Part shown: one piece after another, positions 6,324 to 14,542 of the stretch | Position numbering within the stretch: the first letter of the stretch is position 1 | How the letters are laid out: each line of letters starts with the position of its first letter | Source: an uncultured Oscillospiraceae bacterium | Lineage (GTDB): Bacteria > Bacillota > Clostridia > Oscillospirales > Oscillospiraceae | Reading direction: 5' to 3' | Length of the DNA: 34,855 bases | Assembly (NCBI GenBank): GCA_934590325.1 | Contig: CAKTOW010000020.1 | Location: 1-34,855 of the forward strand | The notes under the pieces: generated by a model | Databases searched by the model: none | What the model was told of the DNA's origin: nothing | What the model saw: the letters and a program-made list of their open reading frames with translations, nothing else | Made by a program: the position numbers and the translations under genes

Positions 6324-7826
6324 TTACTGCCCGCGGCGCTTGCTGCTCCATGCCAGACCGGCGGTGCTCAGCAGGGCGGCAGCGGCATAGAGCGCCACGC
6401 CTGCGTCCGCGGTCTTGGGGCTGGTGCTGCTGCCGCCGATGGTGAACTCGGTGGTGGCGTTGCCCTCTGTGGACAGAATGGTTACGGTGTGCTTGCCCGC
6501 CGCCAGTGTCTGGAGGTACACGGCCTTCAGATAGACCTCAATGCTGCCCTCCTCGGCGATGTAGTTGGACTTGTCAAGGGCCTTGCCGTCCACCTGCACG
6601 CCCTGGAAGCTGCTGAAGGAAGCGGTGCTCTTGAAGGTCAGCCCATAGATGCCGCCGGAGTAGTCCGTGGCACTTTTGGCCGCGGCTCCGTTCAGCACCG
6701 CGGTGATGGTGGGCGTAGAGGTGGAATAGTAGTAGCCGCCGGTGGTGGGGGTGGTGCCACCCGATGTCGGTGTCCAATGTGCTTTCAGTGTAATATTAGC
6801 GGCGACATTTGAATCAAAGGTATACTGCATATCTCCAAGATACCACCCAGCAAAATCATAGCCGTTCTTCTCCGGGTCGGCGGGCTTGACGGCCGGAGCA
6901 TTCCGCACCTTCTGCTCTGCTACGGCGCTGCCGCCGTCAGAATCAAAGGTCACGGTAAAATCATCAAAGGAATAAGGAAATGCACCGCAGTCTTCAAAGG
7001 TGCCGCCGGTCATGGTGACCACGGCCTTATCGTTGCTGCCGTACACCGCCATGCCAAGTCCGCCCGGGTCTACCGTACAGCTTTTGATAGTGCCGCCGGT
7101 CATAGTGAATCGGCCATCTTGATAAATATTTACCGCACCGCCGTCGGCACCGGCAGAGCAATTCTGAATGACACCGCCGTTCAGCTCAAAGGTGCCGCTC
7201 TTCTTAATAAACACCGCGCCGCCGTCATCGTCGGCTCTGCAATTACTGATGGTGCCGCCGTTCATAATGAAAGTACAGTCGCTGCCAATGTCCACCGCGC
7301 CGGCGTCATCGCCGGCCTTGCAGTCCATAATGGCGCCGCCGTTCATAATGAACTTGCCATACTTGACCGGCGTTTCCGTTACACCGGTGTTGGAAACATC
7401 CACGGCGCCGCCGTCGCCGTCGGCATCCGTGCAGTTCACGATACTGCCGCTTTCCAGGGTCAGCGTGCCGCCCTTGACATTAAATCCGCAGTTTTCGTTC
7501 TGCCCGTCGATCTTGCCGCCGGTGCCGCTGTCCTTTATTGTCAGGCTTCCGCTGCTGCGTACACAAATTATATCCTCATCTGTCGAGCTGCAGCTCAGGG
7601 TATATCCATTAAGATCAAGAGTTACAGTGCGCTCCACATAGAGTTCCTCAGTGGTCTCAATGTTTCCGCCCAGCTTGATCTCAGCGCAGTCCGCATTTTT
7701 CAGTGCCGCTTCCAGTTCCGCTTCATTGCTGACTGTTGAATCCGCCGCAAACGCCGAGATCGGTGCAAGCGACAGCGCCAGGACCAACGTAAGGAGCAGC
7801 GCCGGAAAACCCCATTTCTTTGCCAT
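6324..7826 (-). CDS. Secreted beta-helix surface protein with C-terminal anchor
   Basis: A 500-aa exported protein. A signal peptide spans 1-28 (Lys-rich start, LLLTLVLALSL, cleavage after AFA). Residues about 55-285 hold repeats of about 24 residues with the pattern NGGxIxxCxAxxDGGAVxI, which should form a right-handed parallel beta helix. Residues 290-351 are a Listeria-Bacteroides-type repeat (TFDSDGGS, YDFAGWY, LKAHW). After a Thr/Gly/Tyr-rich linker and another beta domain comes SPKTADAG (469-476), a hydrophobic segment (477-493) and KRR: a sortase-like signal without a canonical LPXTG. ATG 7826 has AGGAGG (7839-7844) upstream. It is likely an adhesin or polysaccharide-interacting surface protein; the ligand is unknown. 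Confidence 0.85.
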   Translation of the reverse strand: MAKKWGFPALLLTLVLALSLAPISAFAADSTVSNEAELEAALKNADCAEIKLGGNIETTEELYVERTVTLDLNGYTLSCSSTDEDIICVRSSGSLTIKDSGTGGKIDGQNENCGFNVKGGTLTLESGSIVNCTDADGDGGAVDVSNTGVTETPVKYGKFIMNGGAIMDCKAGDDAGAVDIGSDCTFIMNGGTISNCRADDDGGAVFIKKSGTFELNGGVIQNCSAGADGGAVNIYQDGRFTMTGGTIKSCTVDPGGLGMAVYGSNDKAVVTMTGGTFEDCGAFPYSFDDFTVTFDSDGGSAVAEQKVRNAPAVKPADPEKNGYDFAGWYLGDMQYTFDSNVAANITLKAHWTPTSGGTTPTTGGYYYSTSTPTITAVLNGAAAKSATDYSGGIYGLTFKSTASFSSFQGVQVDGKALDKSNYIAEEGSIEVYLKAVYLQTLAAGKHTVTILSTEGNATTEFTIGGSSTSPKTADAGVALYAAAALLSTAGLAWSSKRRGQ

Positions 7827-7883
7827 TTTGTTCCATCCTCCTGTTTCGATTTTTCCCGTATTTACAGGCTTTTTACACTTTCT

Positions 7884-7912
7884 ATTATACCACAGCGGCC
7901 GCGGCAGGGAAA
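7884..7912 (-). promoter_or_regulatory. Promoter of the surface-protein gene
   Basis: On the minus strand, TTTCCC (7912-7907), 17 bp, TATAAT (7889-7884). TGG directly before the -10 gives an extended -10 element. The leader is about 50 nt. Confidence 0.65.
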
Positions 7913-8017
7913 CGCGATTACCGGCTGCGGCGATTGCCGGTTTTGGAAAAATTTTGTTTCCCTTTTCCACCGCGGTGGCGTATACTATACACAGCTTTTT
8001 ACCGCAGGAGGTGCGCC

Positions 8018-9754
8018 ATGCGCTTTTGTGAGCAGCTGAACGAGTACATGACCCGGCTGGACTGCCGGGGGAAGGACCTGGCGGAGGCGGCGGGGCTGTC
8101 CGCGCCGTCCCTGAGCCGCTACCGTACCGGAGAGCGGACACCGTCGCGCGACAGCGCCACACTGTCGTCTCTGTGCACCGCGCTGGCCGATCTGGCGCGG
8201 GAAAAGGGTGCGAAGGATATGGGGGAGGAAATGCTGCGGGAGGCGTTCCTGCGGTGCGAGGAATACGCGGGGACGGACAAGCGGATGCTGCGGGAGAACT
8301 TCAACGCGCTGATCGAGGTGATGGGCCTCAGTGTGGGCAAGCTGTGCCGCTACGCCAACTACGACCCGTCCACCATTTTCCGCTTCCGCAGCGGGGCGCG
8401 GCAGCCGGCGGAGCCGGAGCAGTTCGCCGCGGCGGTGGCGTCGTACCTGTCCCGCGAGATGGACGGCGCGCAGCAGCGGGAGGTGGCGGCGGAGCTGCTG
8501 GGCTGCGATGCCGGGGAACTGAGCGACCGTACGGTGTATTGCCAGCGGGTGCGGGACTGGCTGCTGGGCAGCCATGGGCCGCGGGAGGACAGCGTGTCGC
8601 GCTTCCTGGCCAAGCTGGATGAGTTTGACCTGAGCGAGTATATACGCTCCATCCGGTTCGACGAACTGAAGGTGCCTACGGCACCGTTCCAGCTGCCCAC
8701 CAGCAGGAACTATACCGGCCTGCAGCAGATGATGGACAGCGAGCTGGACTTCATGAAGGCGGCGGTGCTGTCGCGCTCCACGGAGCCGGTGTTCATGTAC
8801 AGCGACATGCCCATGACGGAGATGGCCAAGGACGCGGAATTCCCCAAGAAGTGGATGTTCGGCATGGCCATGCTGCTGAAAAAGGGGCTGAAGCTGCAGA
8901 TCGTGCACAACATCGACCGGGCGTTGCCGGAGATGATGCTGGGGCTGGAGAGTTTTATCCCCATGTACATGACCGGGCAGATCGAGCCGTACTACTTCAA
9001 GGCGCCGCAGGGGAGCGTGTTTCTGCACTTCCTGCGGGTCAGCGGCACGGCGGCGCTCAGCGGCGAGGCAGTGGCCGGGCACCACAGCGAGGGCAAGTAC
9101 TACCTCACCAACAACCGGGCGGAGGTGGCCTATTACCGCCGCCGCGCGGATGCCCTGCTGGAGAATGCCAAGCCGCTGATGGACATCTACCGGGAGGACG
9201 GCGCCGCGCGCCTGAACGCCTTTCTGCTGGCGGACAGCCGCACGCCGGGCAAGCGGCGGAACATCCTGTCTGCTCCGCCGCTGTACACGACGGAGCCGGC
9301 GTTCCTGGACGGGATACTGGCACGAAACGGGGTGTCCGATGATGAGCGGGAGCGGATAGCGGTCTTTGCCAAAAGCCGCCGTGAGCAGGCGGAGGCTATT
9401 CTGCGGGAGAATGACATGCGGATGGAGCTGCCCCGGCTGACGGAGGGATCCTTTGGACAGTATCCGGTGACACTGTCCTTGTCGGGACTCTTTTTCGGGC
9501 GGGACATCCCGTATACGTATGAGGAGTACCTGGCGCACATCGAGCAGACGAAGCGCTTTGCGGAGGAGCATCCCCGGTGCCGGCTGGAACTGACCACCGG
9601 AGGTACGTTCCGGAACCTGCAGATCAGCATGCACGAGGGGCAGTGGGCCATGGTGTCCAAGGAGAAGTCCCCGGCCATACACTTCGTCATCCGCCACGCC
9701 AAGCTGCGGACGGCCATCGAGAACTTCGTGCCGCCGGTGGTGGAGGAGAAATGA
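8018..9754 (+). CDS. Large DNA-binding protein with two HTH motifs, unknown C-terminus
   Basis: A 578-aa cytoplasmic protein. Residues about 10-50 look like an XRE/Cro helix-turn-helix (LAEAAGLSAPSLSRYRTGER). A second similar motif follows at about 100-130 (LCRYANYDPSTIFRFRSGAR). The remaining roughly 400 residues are soluble and alpha/beta in character, with no motif I recognise. ATG 8018 has AGGAGGTG at 8006-8013, and TATACT at 7981-7986 may be its -10. It is divergent from the surface-protein gene with a 191-bp spacer, so regulation of that gene is possible (inference). A strong terminator follows. It could be a ligand-responsive regulator; function unknown. Confidence 0.75.
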   Translation: MRFCEQLNEYMTRLDCRGKDLAEAAGLSAPSLSRYRTGERTPSRDSATLSSLCTALADLAREKGAKDMGEEMLREAFLRCEEYAGTDKRMLRENFNALIEVMGLSVGKLCRYANYDPSTIFRFRSGARQPAEPEQFAAAVASYLSREMDGAQQREVAAELLGCDAGELSDRTVYCQRVRDWLLGSHGPREDSVSRFLAKLDEFDLSEYIRSIRFDELKVPTAPFQLPTSRNYTGLQQMMDSELDFMKAAVLSRSTEPVFMYSDMPMTEMAKDAEFPKKWMFGMAMLLKKGLKLQIVHNIDRALPEMMLGLESFIPMYMTGQIEPYYFKAPQGSVFLHFLRVSGTAALSGEAVAGHHSEGKYYLTNNRAEVAYYRRRADALLENAKPLMDIYREDGAARLNAFLLADSRTPGKRRNILSAPPLYTTEPAFLDGILARNGVSDDERERIAVFAKSRREQAEAILRENDMRMELPRLTEGSFGQYPVTLSLSGLFFGRDIPYTYEEYLAHIEQTKRFAEEHPRCRLELTTGGTFRNLQISMHEGQWAMVSKEKSPAIHFVIRHAKLRTAIENFVPPVVEEK

Positions 9755-9777
9755 CCGCCGGAAAACGGACAATGTCA

Positions 9778-9810
9778 AAACAAAACCACCCGTCAGGGTG
9801 GTTTTGTTTT
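9778..9810. terminator. Bidirectional terminator
   Basis: AAAACAAAACCACCC pairs with GGGTGGTTTTGTTTTT around GTCA. It ends the HTH gene on the plus strand and the tRNA transcript on the minus strand. Confidence 0.85.
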
Positions 9811-9902
9811 TGGCGCAGTGGGAGGGATTCGAACCCTCGTGCCGCTTTTGACGACAACACGATTTCCAGTCGTGCTCGTTATGACCTCTTCGATACCACT
9901 GC
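9811..9902 (-). tRNA. tRNA-Ser (anticodon GGA)
   Basis: The minus strand folds as a 92-nt class II tRNA. The acceptor GCAGTGG (9902-9896) pairs perfectly with CCACTGC. The anticodon stem CACGA/TCGTG holds loop CTGGAAA, giving anticodon GGA, which reads UCC and UCU. There is a long variable arm, a T arm GAGGG-TTCGAAT-CCCTC, and CCA is encoded at 9813-9811. No integrase or repeat adjoins it, so there is no sign that this copy serves as an insertion site. Confidence 0.95.
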
Positions 9903-9993
9903 ATATTCGATTTGCTGACAAACAGCATGGACTATTATACCAAAATTATCCCGGTTGTCAAGCTAAAATTTTACCCGTTTCCGGGAAAACAGG

Positions 9994-10032
9994 CAAAACG
10001 CCCGGCGGCCATGGCGGCTGCCGGGTGTTTTG
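9994..10032 (-). terminator. Terminator of the 59-aa gene
   Basis: CAAAACGCCCGGC and GCCGGGTGTTTTG form a long GC stem with T-runs on both sides. It is 13 nt past the stop of the small minus-strand gene. Confidence 0.7.
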
Positions 10033-10044
10033 CGGGATGTGCGG

Positions 10045-10224
10045 CTACTGCAGCCGTGCGCAGACCTCGTCCACCGCGTCGTCCAGAGCGCAGGTCAGCC
10101 GGTGCATGGCCTTGCCGGCCTGGGTCTTTTTGAACTTGGGGGTGGGACGCAGAGCGGTGTCCAGCAGGATGCCGGCGGCCACGCCCACGGCCATTCCGCG
10201 CATAAAGGTGCCCATTTTCATCAT
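10045..10224 (-). CDS. 59-aa small protein with glycine-rich hydrophobic N-terminus
   Basis: The frame starts at ATG 10224 (MMKMGTFMRG), with AAGGAGTGA ideally spaced upstream on the minus strand, and stops at 10045. Residues 8-21 (MRGMAVGVAAGILL) form a short hydrophobic glycine-rich segment. A basic, then helical part ends in DAVDEVCARLQ. The pattern recalls YtxH-like small envelope proteins, but I cannot assign a family. It is a single-gene unit with its own terminator. Confidence 0.7.
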   Translation of the reverse strand: MMKMGTFMRGMAVGVAAGILLDTALRPTPKFKKTQAGKAMHRLTCALDDAVDEVCARLQ

Positions 10225-10301
10225 CGTTTGTCACTCCTTTTCGGTCCGCGGGTAGTTTGCCCGCCTGCGGCGGAAAAATGCGAAAAACGGGGCGGTGTTT
10301 C

Positions 10302-10330
10302 TTGCCAAATGATGTGGAAATGCGTATAAT
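10302..10330 (+). promoter_or_regulatory. Promoter of the PyrF-like/phosphatase operon
   Basis: TTGCCA (10302-10307), 17 bp, TATAAT (10325-10330), 66 nt before the ATG at 10397. No second promoter is evident before the histidine phosphatase or YgiQ-like genes. Confidence 0.75.
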
Positions 10331-10396
10331 AAACTTGATACATTATGCGCACAAAATGCGTACAAATTTTTGAGGCACTTGAAAAAGGAGAAATCT

Positions 10397-11155
10397 ATGT
10401 TTGATCTGGAATTGCAGCGGCGGATACGGGGGAAAAAGACGCCGCTGGCGCTGGTGCTGGACCCGGAGGCGGAGAAGCTCAGCGAAAAGGTGCGGAAGAA
10501 CTTTACCGACATGTTCGGCGACACACCCATGGCGCTGGCGGAGGCTATGCGCTATCACGGCACCACTCTGCTGGACGCGGCGGAGGGCAAACTGCCCGCC
10601 GTGGTGCTGAAGGGTGAGGCGTACCTGTGCCAAGGCATGATGGGCGCGGACGTGCTGGCCAACCTGATCAGCGCCGCCCACGCCAAGGGGCTGTACGTGA
10701 TACTGGATGTGAATACCGCTGCCGCGGCGCGGTGGGCGGGCTACGGCGCGGACGCCGTCACCGTGTGCCCCTACGGCGGCAGCGACTGCCTGAACGCAGG
10801 GGAGATGCTGGCTATCGCGGCGGTGCGGACGGCGGACAGTTCCGGCGGGCAGGTGCAGAACCTGCTGGCCGGAGACCGGGCACTGTGGCTGACGGTGGCG
10901 GCGCAGATGGCGCGGCGGGGCGCGGCGCTGTCCGTGGCCACCGGGTACAGCCTGGACGTGAAGGATGTGCGGAAGGTGTGCCCCAACGCCTTCCTGCTGC
11001 TGGCGGACTGCGACGGCGAGAATGCGCTGCCCGCCTTTGACGAGCTGGGCCACGGCGCGCTGGTCACCGACAGCGCGCTGCAGTACGCCGCCGACCCGGC
11101 GGAGGCCATCGAGACCAAGGTGAAGGAACTGAAGCAGTGGGTGACGGTGGTATGA
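10397..11155 (+). CDS. OMP-decarboxylase-like TIM barrel protein without catalytic Lys motif
   Basis: A 252-aa protein that follows the layout of orotidine 5'-phosphate decarboxylase (PyrF, type 2): an LALVLDPEAEKL start, PAVVLKGEAYL, VILDVNTAAAARWAGYGAD (about 101-119), AVTVCPYGGSDCL, SVATGYSLDVKDVRKVCP and a final GALVTDS. In active enzymes the strand VILD is followed by a KRxDI sequence with the catalytic Lys and Asp. Here positions 104-110 read DVNTAAA, so decarboxylase activity is unlikely. ATG 10397 has AAAAAGGAG upstream. Its stop overlaps the next ATG (ATGA), so it is coupled to a histidine phosphatase-GNAT protein. It may bind a nucleotide or sugar phosphate; the role is unknown. Confidence 0.7.
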   Translation: MFDLELQRRIRGKKTPLALVLDPEAEKLSEKVRKNFTDMFGDTPMALAEAMRYHGTTLLDAAEGKLPAVVLKGEAYLCQGMMGADVLANLISAAHAKGLYVILDVNTAAAARWAGYGADAVTVCPYGGSDCLNAGEMLAIAAVRTADSSGGQVQNLLAGDRALWLTVAAQMARRGAALSVATGYSLDVKDVRKVCPNAFLLLADCDGENALPAFDELGHGALVTDSALQYAADPAEAIETKVKELKQWVTVV

Positions 11156-12198
11156 CGAGACTTTATCTCATCCGCCACGCGGAGGCGGAGGGCAACCTGT
11201 ACCGCATCGCCCATGGCCACTGCAACGGGCTTATCACCAACTACCGCGGATATCAGCAGATAGACGCCCTGCGGGAGCGGTTCAGGGATGTGGACATCGA
11301 CGCGGTATACGCCAGCGACCTGTACCGGACACAGATCACTGCCCGGGCGATATGGCTGCCCAAGTCCCTGCCGCTGCAGCTGGAGCCCGCCTTCCGGGAG
11401 ATATGCATGGGGGAGTGGGAGGACCACCCCTGGCACGAGCTGAACACGAAGTACCCGGAGGAGATGTACAACTTCAACCGCCGCGCCGACCTGTGGCGTG
11501 TGCCGGGGGCCGAGACCGCCCAGCAGGTGGTGGACCGGTTCATCCCCGCCCTGGAGCGGGTGGCACGGCAGCATGAGGGCGGCACCGTGGCGGTGTTCTC
11601 CCACGGTATGGCGCTGCGGACGGTGCTGGGCGTGCTGCAGGGGCAGACGCTGGCGGAGGTGGGACAGACCTCCCACGGCGACAACACCGCCGTGTCCCTG
11701 CTGGAGTGGGAGGACGGAAGGTTCCGGGTGGTATACCGGGACGACAACAGCCACCTGGTGGAGCGGGGACTGTCCACCTTTGCAAAGCAGAGCTGGTGGA
11801 AGGAAAAGAATATGGTGGAGTCCGGCGAGGGGTACGTCCTCTTGACGGAGGAACAGCGGCAGGCGCTGGGCGTGCCGGGGGGCGGCGAGGCCACCGGTAT
11901 ATGGTACGGCGACGCGCTGATCGGGGCATTCTGCCTGGCCGACGAGGGCGACGCACTGCGGCTGACCTGGTATGGCCTGACCCCGGAGTGGCGGGGCAGG
12001 GGACTGGGCATCCCGCCTATGGGACAGGCCATCGATGCCTGCCTGCGGCAGGGCAGACCTGCCTTGCGCATCGACTGCCCGGACAGGGCCTTGCGGCCGT
12101 TTTTCGCGCGGCTGGGATTTGTGCCCACCAGCGGAAGCGATATGGAAAAGGATGTGCGCAGGATACTGCCGCCGGTACCGGCGGCGTACCTGCCGTAA
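11152..12198 (+). CDS. Histidine phosphatase fused to a GNAT acetyltransferase domain
   Basis: A 348-aa two-domain protein. Residues 1-205 are a phosphoglycerate-mutase-type histidine phosphatase: LYLIRHAEAEGN with His9 as phospho-acceptor, YASDLYRTQITA, the acidic FREICMGEWED and the second His in VAVFSHGMALR. After a linker (about 206-228), residues 229-348 look like a GNAT domain: LTWYGLTPEWRGRGLG (the acetyl-CoA loop has RGRGLG), then a C-terminal LRIDCPDRALRPFFARLGF. The first ATG overlaps the PyrF-like stop by 4 nt. The substrates are unknown; a dual-activity enzyme modifying a small phosphorylated metabolite is plausible. The phosphatase family also covers cobalamin and nucleotide-related enzymes. 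Confidence 0.85.
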   Translation: MTRLYLIRHAEAEGNLYRIAHGHCNGLITNYRGYQQIDALRERFRDVDIDAVYASDLYRTQITARAIWLPKSLPLQLEPAFREICMGEWEDHPWHELNTKYPEEMYNFNRRADLWRVPGAETAQQVVDRFIPALERVARQHEGGTVAVFSHGMALRTVLGVLQGQTLAEVGQTSHGDNTAVSLLEWEDGRFRVVYRDDNSHLVERGLSTFAKQSWWKEKNMVESGEGYVLLTEEQRQALGVPGGGEATGIWYGDALIGAFCLADEGDALRLTWYGLTPEWRGRGLGIPPMGQAIDACLRQGRPALRIDCPDRALRPFFARLGFVPTSGSDMEKDVRRILPPVPAAYLP

Positions 12199-12265
12199 GC
12201 AGCGGTTTTTCCCGCCGCTGTGGCGGAAGCGCGGGCGGAACAGAAGATAACGGAAAGTGTGAAAT

Positions 12266-14254
12266 ATGGAAAAAGGAATTGAATTTCTCCCCGTCAGCCG
12301 GGAGGAGATGATCGGCCGGGGGTGGTACTATTACGACTTCCTGGTGGTGACGGCGGACGGGTATATCGACCACCCCAGCTTCGGCACCACGCTGATCGCG
12401 CGGCTGCTGGAGAGCAAGGGCTACCGGGTGGCCATCCTTCCCCAGCCGGACTGGCACTCGGCGGAGGCCTTCCGCGCCATGGGCAAGCCCCGGTACGGGG
12501 TGCTGATCGGCGGCGGGAATCTGGACTCCATGGTGGCCCACTACACGGTGGCCAAGCGGCGGCGCACCCGCGACCTGTACAGCGAGGGCGGGCAGATGGG
12601 CAAGCGCCCGGACCGCCCCACCATCGTCTACGCCAACCGGGCGCGGGAGGCGTTCCCGGACACGCCCATCGTCGTCGGCGGACTGGAGGCGTCCCTGCGG
12701 CGCTTTGCCCACTATGACTACTGGGACGACAGGGTGCGGCGCAGCATCCTGTTCGACGCGCCCGCCGACCTGCTGGTGTATGGTATGGGGGAGAGCGCCA
12801 CGGTGGAGATCGCCCGGCGGCTGGCGCGGAAGGTGCCGGTGTCGGACATGACGGACATCCCCGGCACGGCATATATCACCGACCAGGTGGGGGAGCTGAA
12901 GTTCCACCGGGCGGACGCACCGGGCTATGAGGCGGTGTGCGCCGACAAGGCAGCTTATGCCCGCGCCACAAAGATAGAATACGACGAACACGACCCCATC
13001 CGGGGCTGCGCCGTGGTGCAGCCCTGCGAAGGGCGGTACCTGGTGGTGAATCCCCCGGCGCGCCCCCTGCGGCGGGAGGAACTGGACGCCCTGTACGCCC
13101 TGCCCTACACCCGGCAGGTACACCCCATGTACAGGGAGGGCATCCCGGCCATCGAGGAGGTGCAGTTCTCCATCACCCACAACCGGGGATGCTTCGGCGG
13201 GTGCAACTTCTGCGCGCTGGCCTTCCACCAGGGGCGGATGGTCACAAGCCGGTCCATCGAGTCCGTGCTGGAGGAGGCGGAGCTGCTGACCCACGAGCCG
13301 GGGTTCAAGGGGTACATCCACGATGTGGGAGGCCCCAGCGCCAACTTCCGCCACACCAGCTGCCAGAAGCAGAAGCGGTGCGGCATGTGCAAGAACCGCA
13401 GCTGCCTGGCGCCGGAGCCCTGTCCCAATCTGGACGCGGACCACTCGGAGTATACGGAGCTGCTGCGGCGCATGCGGGAGATACCGGGCATCAAGAAGGT
13501 GTTCGTGCGCAGCGGCATACGTTACGACTACATGCTGGAGGACAAGGACAGGTCGTTTTTCAAGGAGCTGGTGAAGTACCATATCTCCGGGCAGCTGAAG
13601 GTGGCGCCGGAGCACTGTGTCAGCTCCGTGCTGGACTACATGGGCAAGCCCCACTTCGACGTGTTCCTGAAGTTCTGGCGGCAGTACCAGAAGCTCAACG
13701 AGGAGGGGGGCACGGAGCAGTATCTGGTGCCGTACCTCATGTCCAGCCACCCGGGCTGCACTCTCAGCGACGCGGTGGAGCTGGCGGAGTTCCTGCACAA
13801 AAACGGCAGGACGCCGGAGCAGGTGCAGGACTTCTATCCCACGCCGGGGACGCTGTCCACCTGCATGTACTACACGGGCATCGACCCACGGGATATGTCC
13901 GAAGTGTACGTGGCCAGGGACCCAAAGGACAAGGCCATGCAGCGGGCACTTCTGCAGTGGTCGAGACCGGAAAAGCGGGCGTTGGTGGTGGAGGCTCTGG
14001 AGGAAGCGGGGCGGACGGATCTGATCGGGTACGACAAGCGGTGCCTGATACGCCCGCGAAAGGGCGAGCCCTACGGACAGGCACCTGCCAAGCCGGAGAA
14101 ACCGGAAAAGCCGGAGCGGCAGCCCCGCAGACGGAAGGAGGCGGCCGGGAACCGGGGGCGGCGAGGGACGCCCACGGCGAAGGCTCCTGTGCAGAAGGGG
14201 AAGATGTCGCTGCGGAAAAAGGCGGCGTTCGCCAAGAAGCGGAGCGGAAAATGA
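12266..14254 (+). CDS. YgiQ-family radical SAM protein
   Basis: A 662-aa protein with the YgiQ layout. The N-terminal domain begins FLPVSREEMIGRGW and includes HPSFGTTLIARLLESKGY and VVGGLEASLRRFAHYDYW. The radical SAM core starts at about 298, with the 4Fe-4S cluster Cys309, Cys313 and Cys316 in NRGCFGGCNFC. Further Cys residues near 373-395 (CQKQKRCGMCKNRSC) may bind another metal. The end (from about 610) is a basic Lys/Pro/Arg-rich tail. Radical SAM enzymes cleave S-adenosylmethionine to a radical; the reaction of YgiQ is not established. RBS GGAAAG is weak. The 67-nt gap from the previous gene has no clear promoter. Confidence 0.93.
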   Translation: MEKGIEFLPVSREEMIGRGWYYYDFLVVTADGYIDHPSFGTTLIARLLESKGYRVAILPQPDWHSAEAFRAMGKPRYGVLIGGGNLDSMVAHYTVAKRRRTRDLYSEGGQMGKRPDRPTIVYANRAREAFPDTPIVVGGLEASLRRFAHYDYWDDRVRRSILFDAPADLLVYGMGESATVEIARRLARKVPVSDMTDIPGTAYITDQVGELKFHRADAPGYEAVCADKAAYARATKIEYDEHDPIRGCAVVQPCEGRYLVVNPPARPLRREELDALYALPYTRQVHPMYREGIPAIEEVQFSITHNRGCFGGCNFCALAFHQGRMVTSRSIESVLEEAELLTHEPGFKGYIHDVGGPSANFRHTSCQKQKRCGMCKNRSCLAPEPCPNLDADHSEYTELLRRMREIPGIKKVFVRSGIRYDYMLEDKDRSFFKELVKYHISGQLKVAPEHCVSSVLDYMGKPHFDVFLKFWRQYQKLNEEGGTEQYLVPYLMSSHPGCTLSDAVELAEFLHKNGRTPEQVQDFYPTPGTLSTCMYYTGIDPRDMSEVYVARDPKDKAMQRALLQWSRPEKRALVVEALEEAGRTDLIGYDKRCLIRPRKGEPYGQAPAKPEKPEKPERQPRRRKEAAGNRGRRGTPTAKAPVQKGKMSLRKKAAFAKKRSGK

Positions 14255-14298
14255 TAAAAACAGGGCGGGACGCTTCTGCGTCCCGCCCTGTTTTTATC
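14253..14298. terminator. Perfect bidirectional terminator
   Basis: A 21-bp perfect inverted repeat (14253-14273 and 14278-14298) with loop TTCT and flanking A5/T5 runs. It begins inside the YgiQ stop codon and insulates the ATP synthase operon. Confidence 0.95.
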
Positions 14299-14368
14299 AA
14301 ATCGGTGGAAGTGATAAAGGTTTTGTCGCTTTCGCAGGAATGTTGTGGTGCTTCCGCCGAAAAAATGC

Positions 14369-14397
14369 TTGTGTTGCAGGGCTTTTTTTATTATAAT
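14369..14397 (+). promoter_or_regulatory. Promoter of the ATP synthase operon
   Basis: TTGTGT (14369-14374), 17 bp, TATAAT (14392-14397). The leader of about 140 nt to atpB contains no other gene that I can support; an atpI gene is absent. Confidence 0.7.
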
Positions 14398-14542
14398 AAA
14401 AAGGAAGTGTCAAGATGCTGATACCGGGTGTTAAGATTGCGTTAAAAAATCGTAAGACCCGGGGAAAGCGGCGTGCCGCTTCTGCCGTAATACGAAGCGA
14501 CACGGCACAAAATTTTACCGGATGTAAAAGGTGAAAGAAAGA

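Noticed and set aside
9811..9902. tRNA-Ser as integration site of the mobile element
   Set aside because: No integrase gene or direct repeat of the tRNA end is near; the recombinases are of the serine type and lie 5 kb away beyond chromosomal genes.
7985..9928. Long minus-strand frame (647 aa) opposite the HTH gene and across the tRNA
   Set aside because: It covers a complete tRNA and a terminator and has a His/Arg/Gln-rich composition typical of an antisense shadow in GC-rich DNA.
12017..13798. Minus-strand 593-aa frame opposite the YgiQ gene
   Set aside because: Shadow of a well-supported radical SAM gene; no recognisable protein features.
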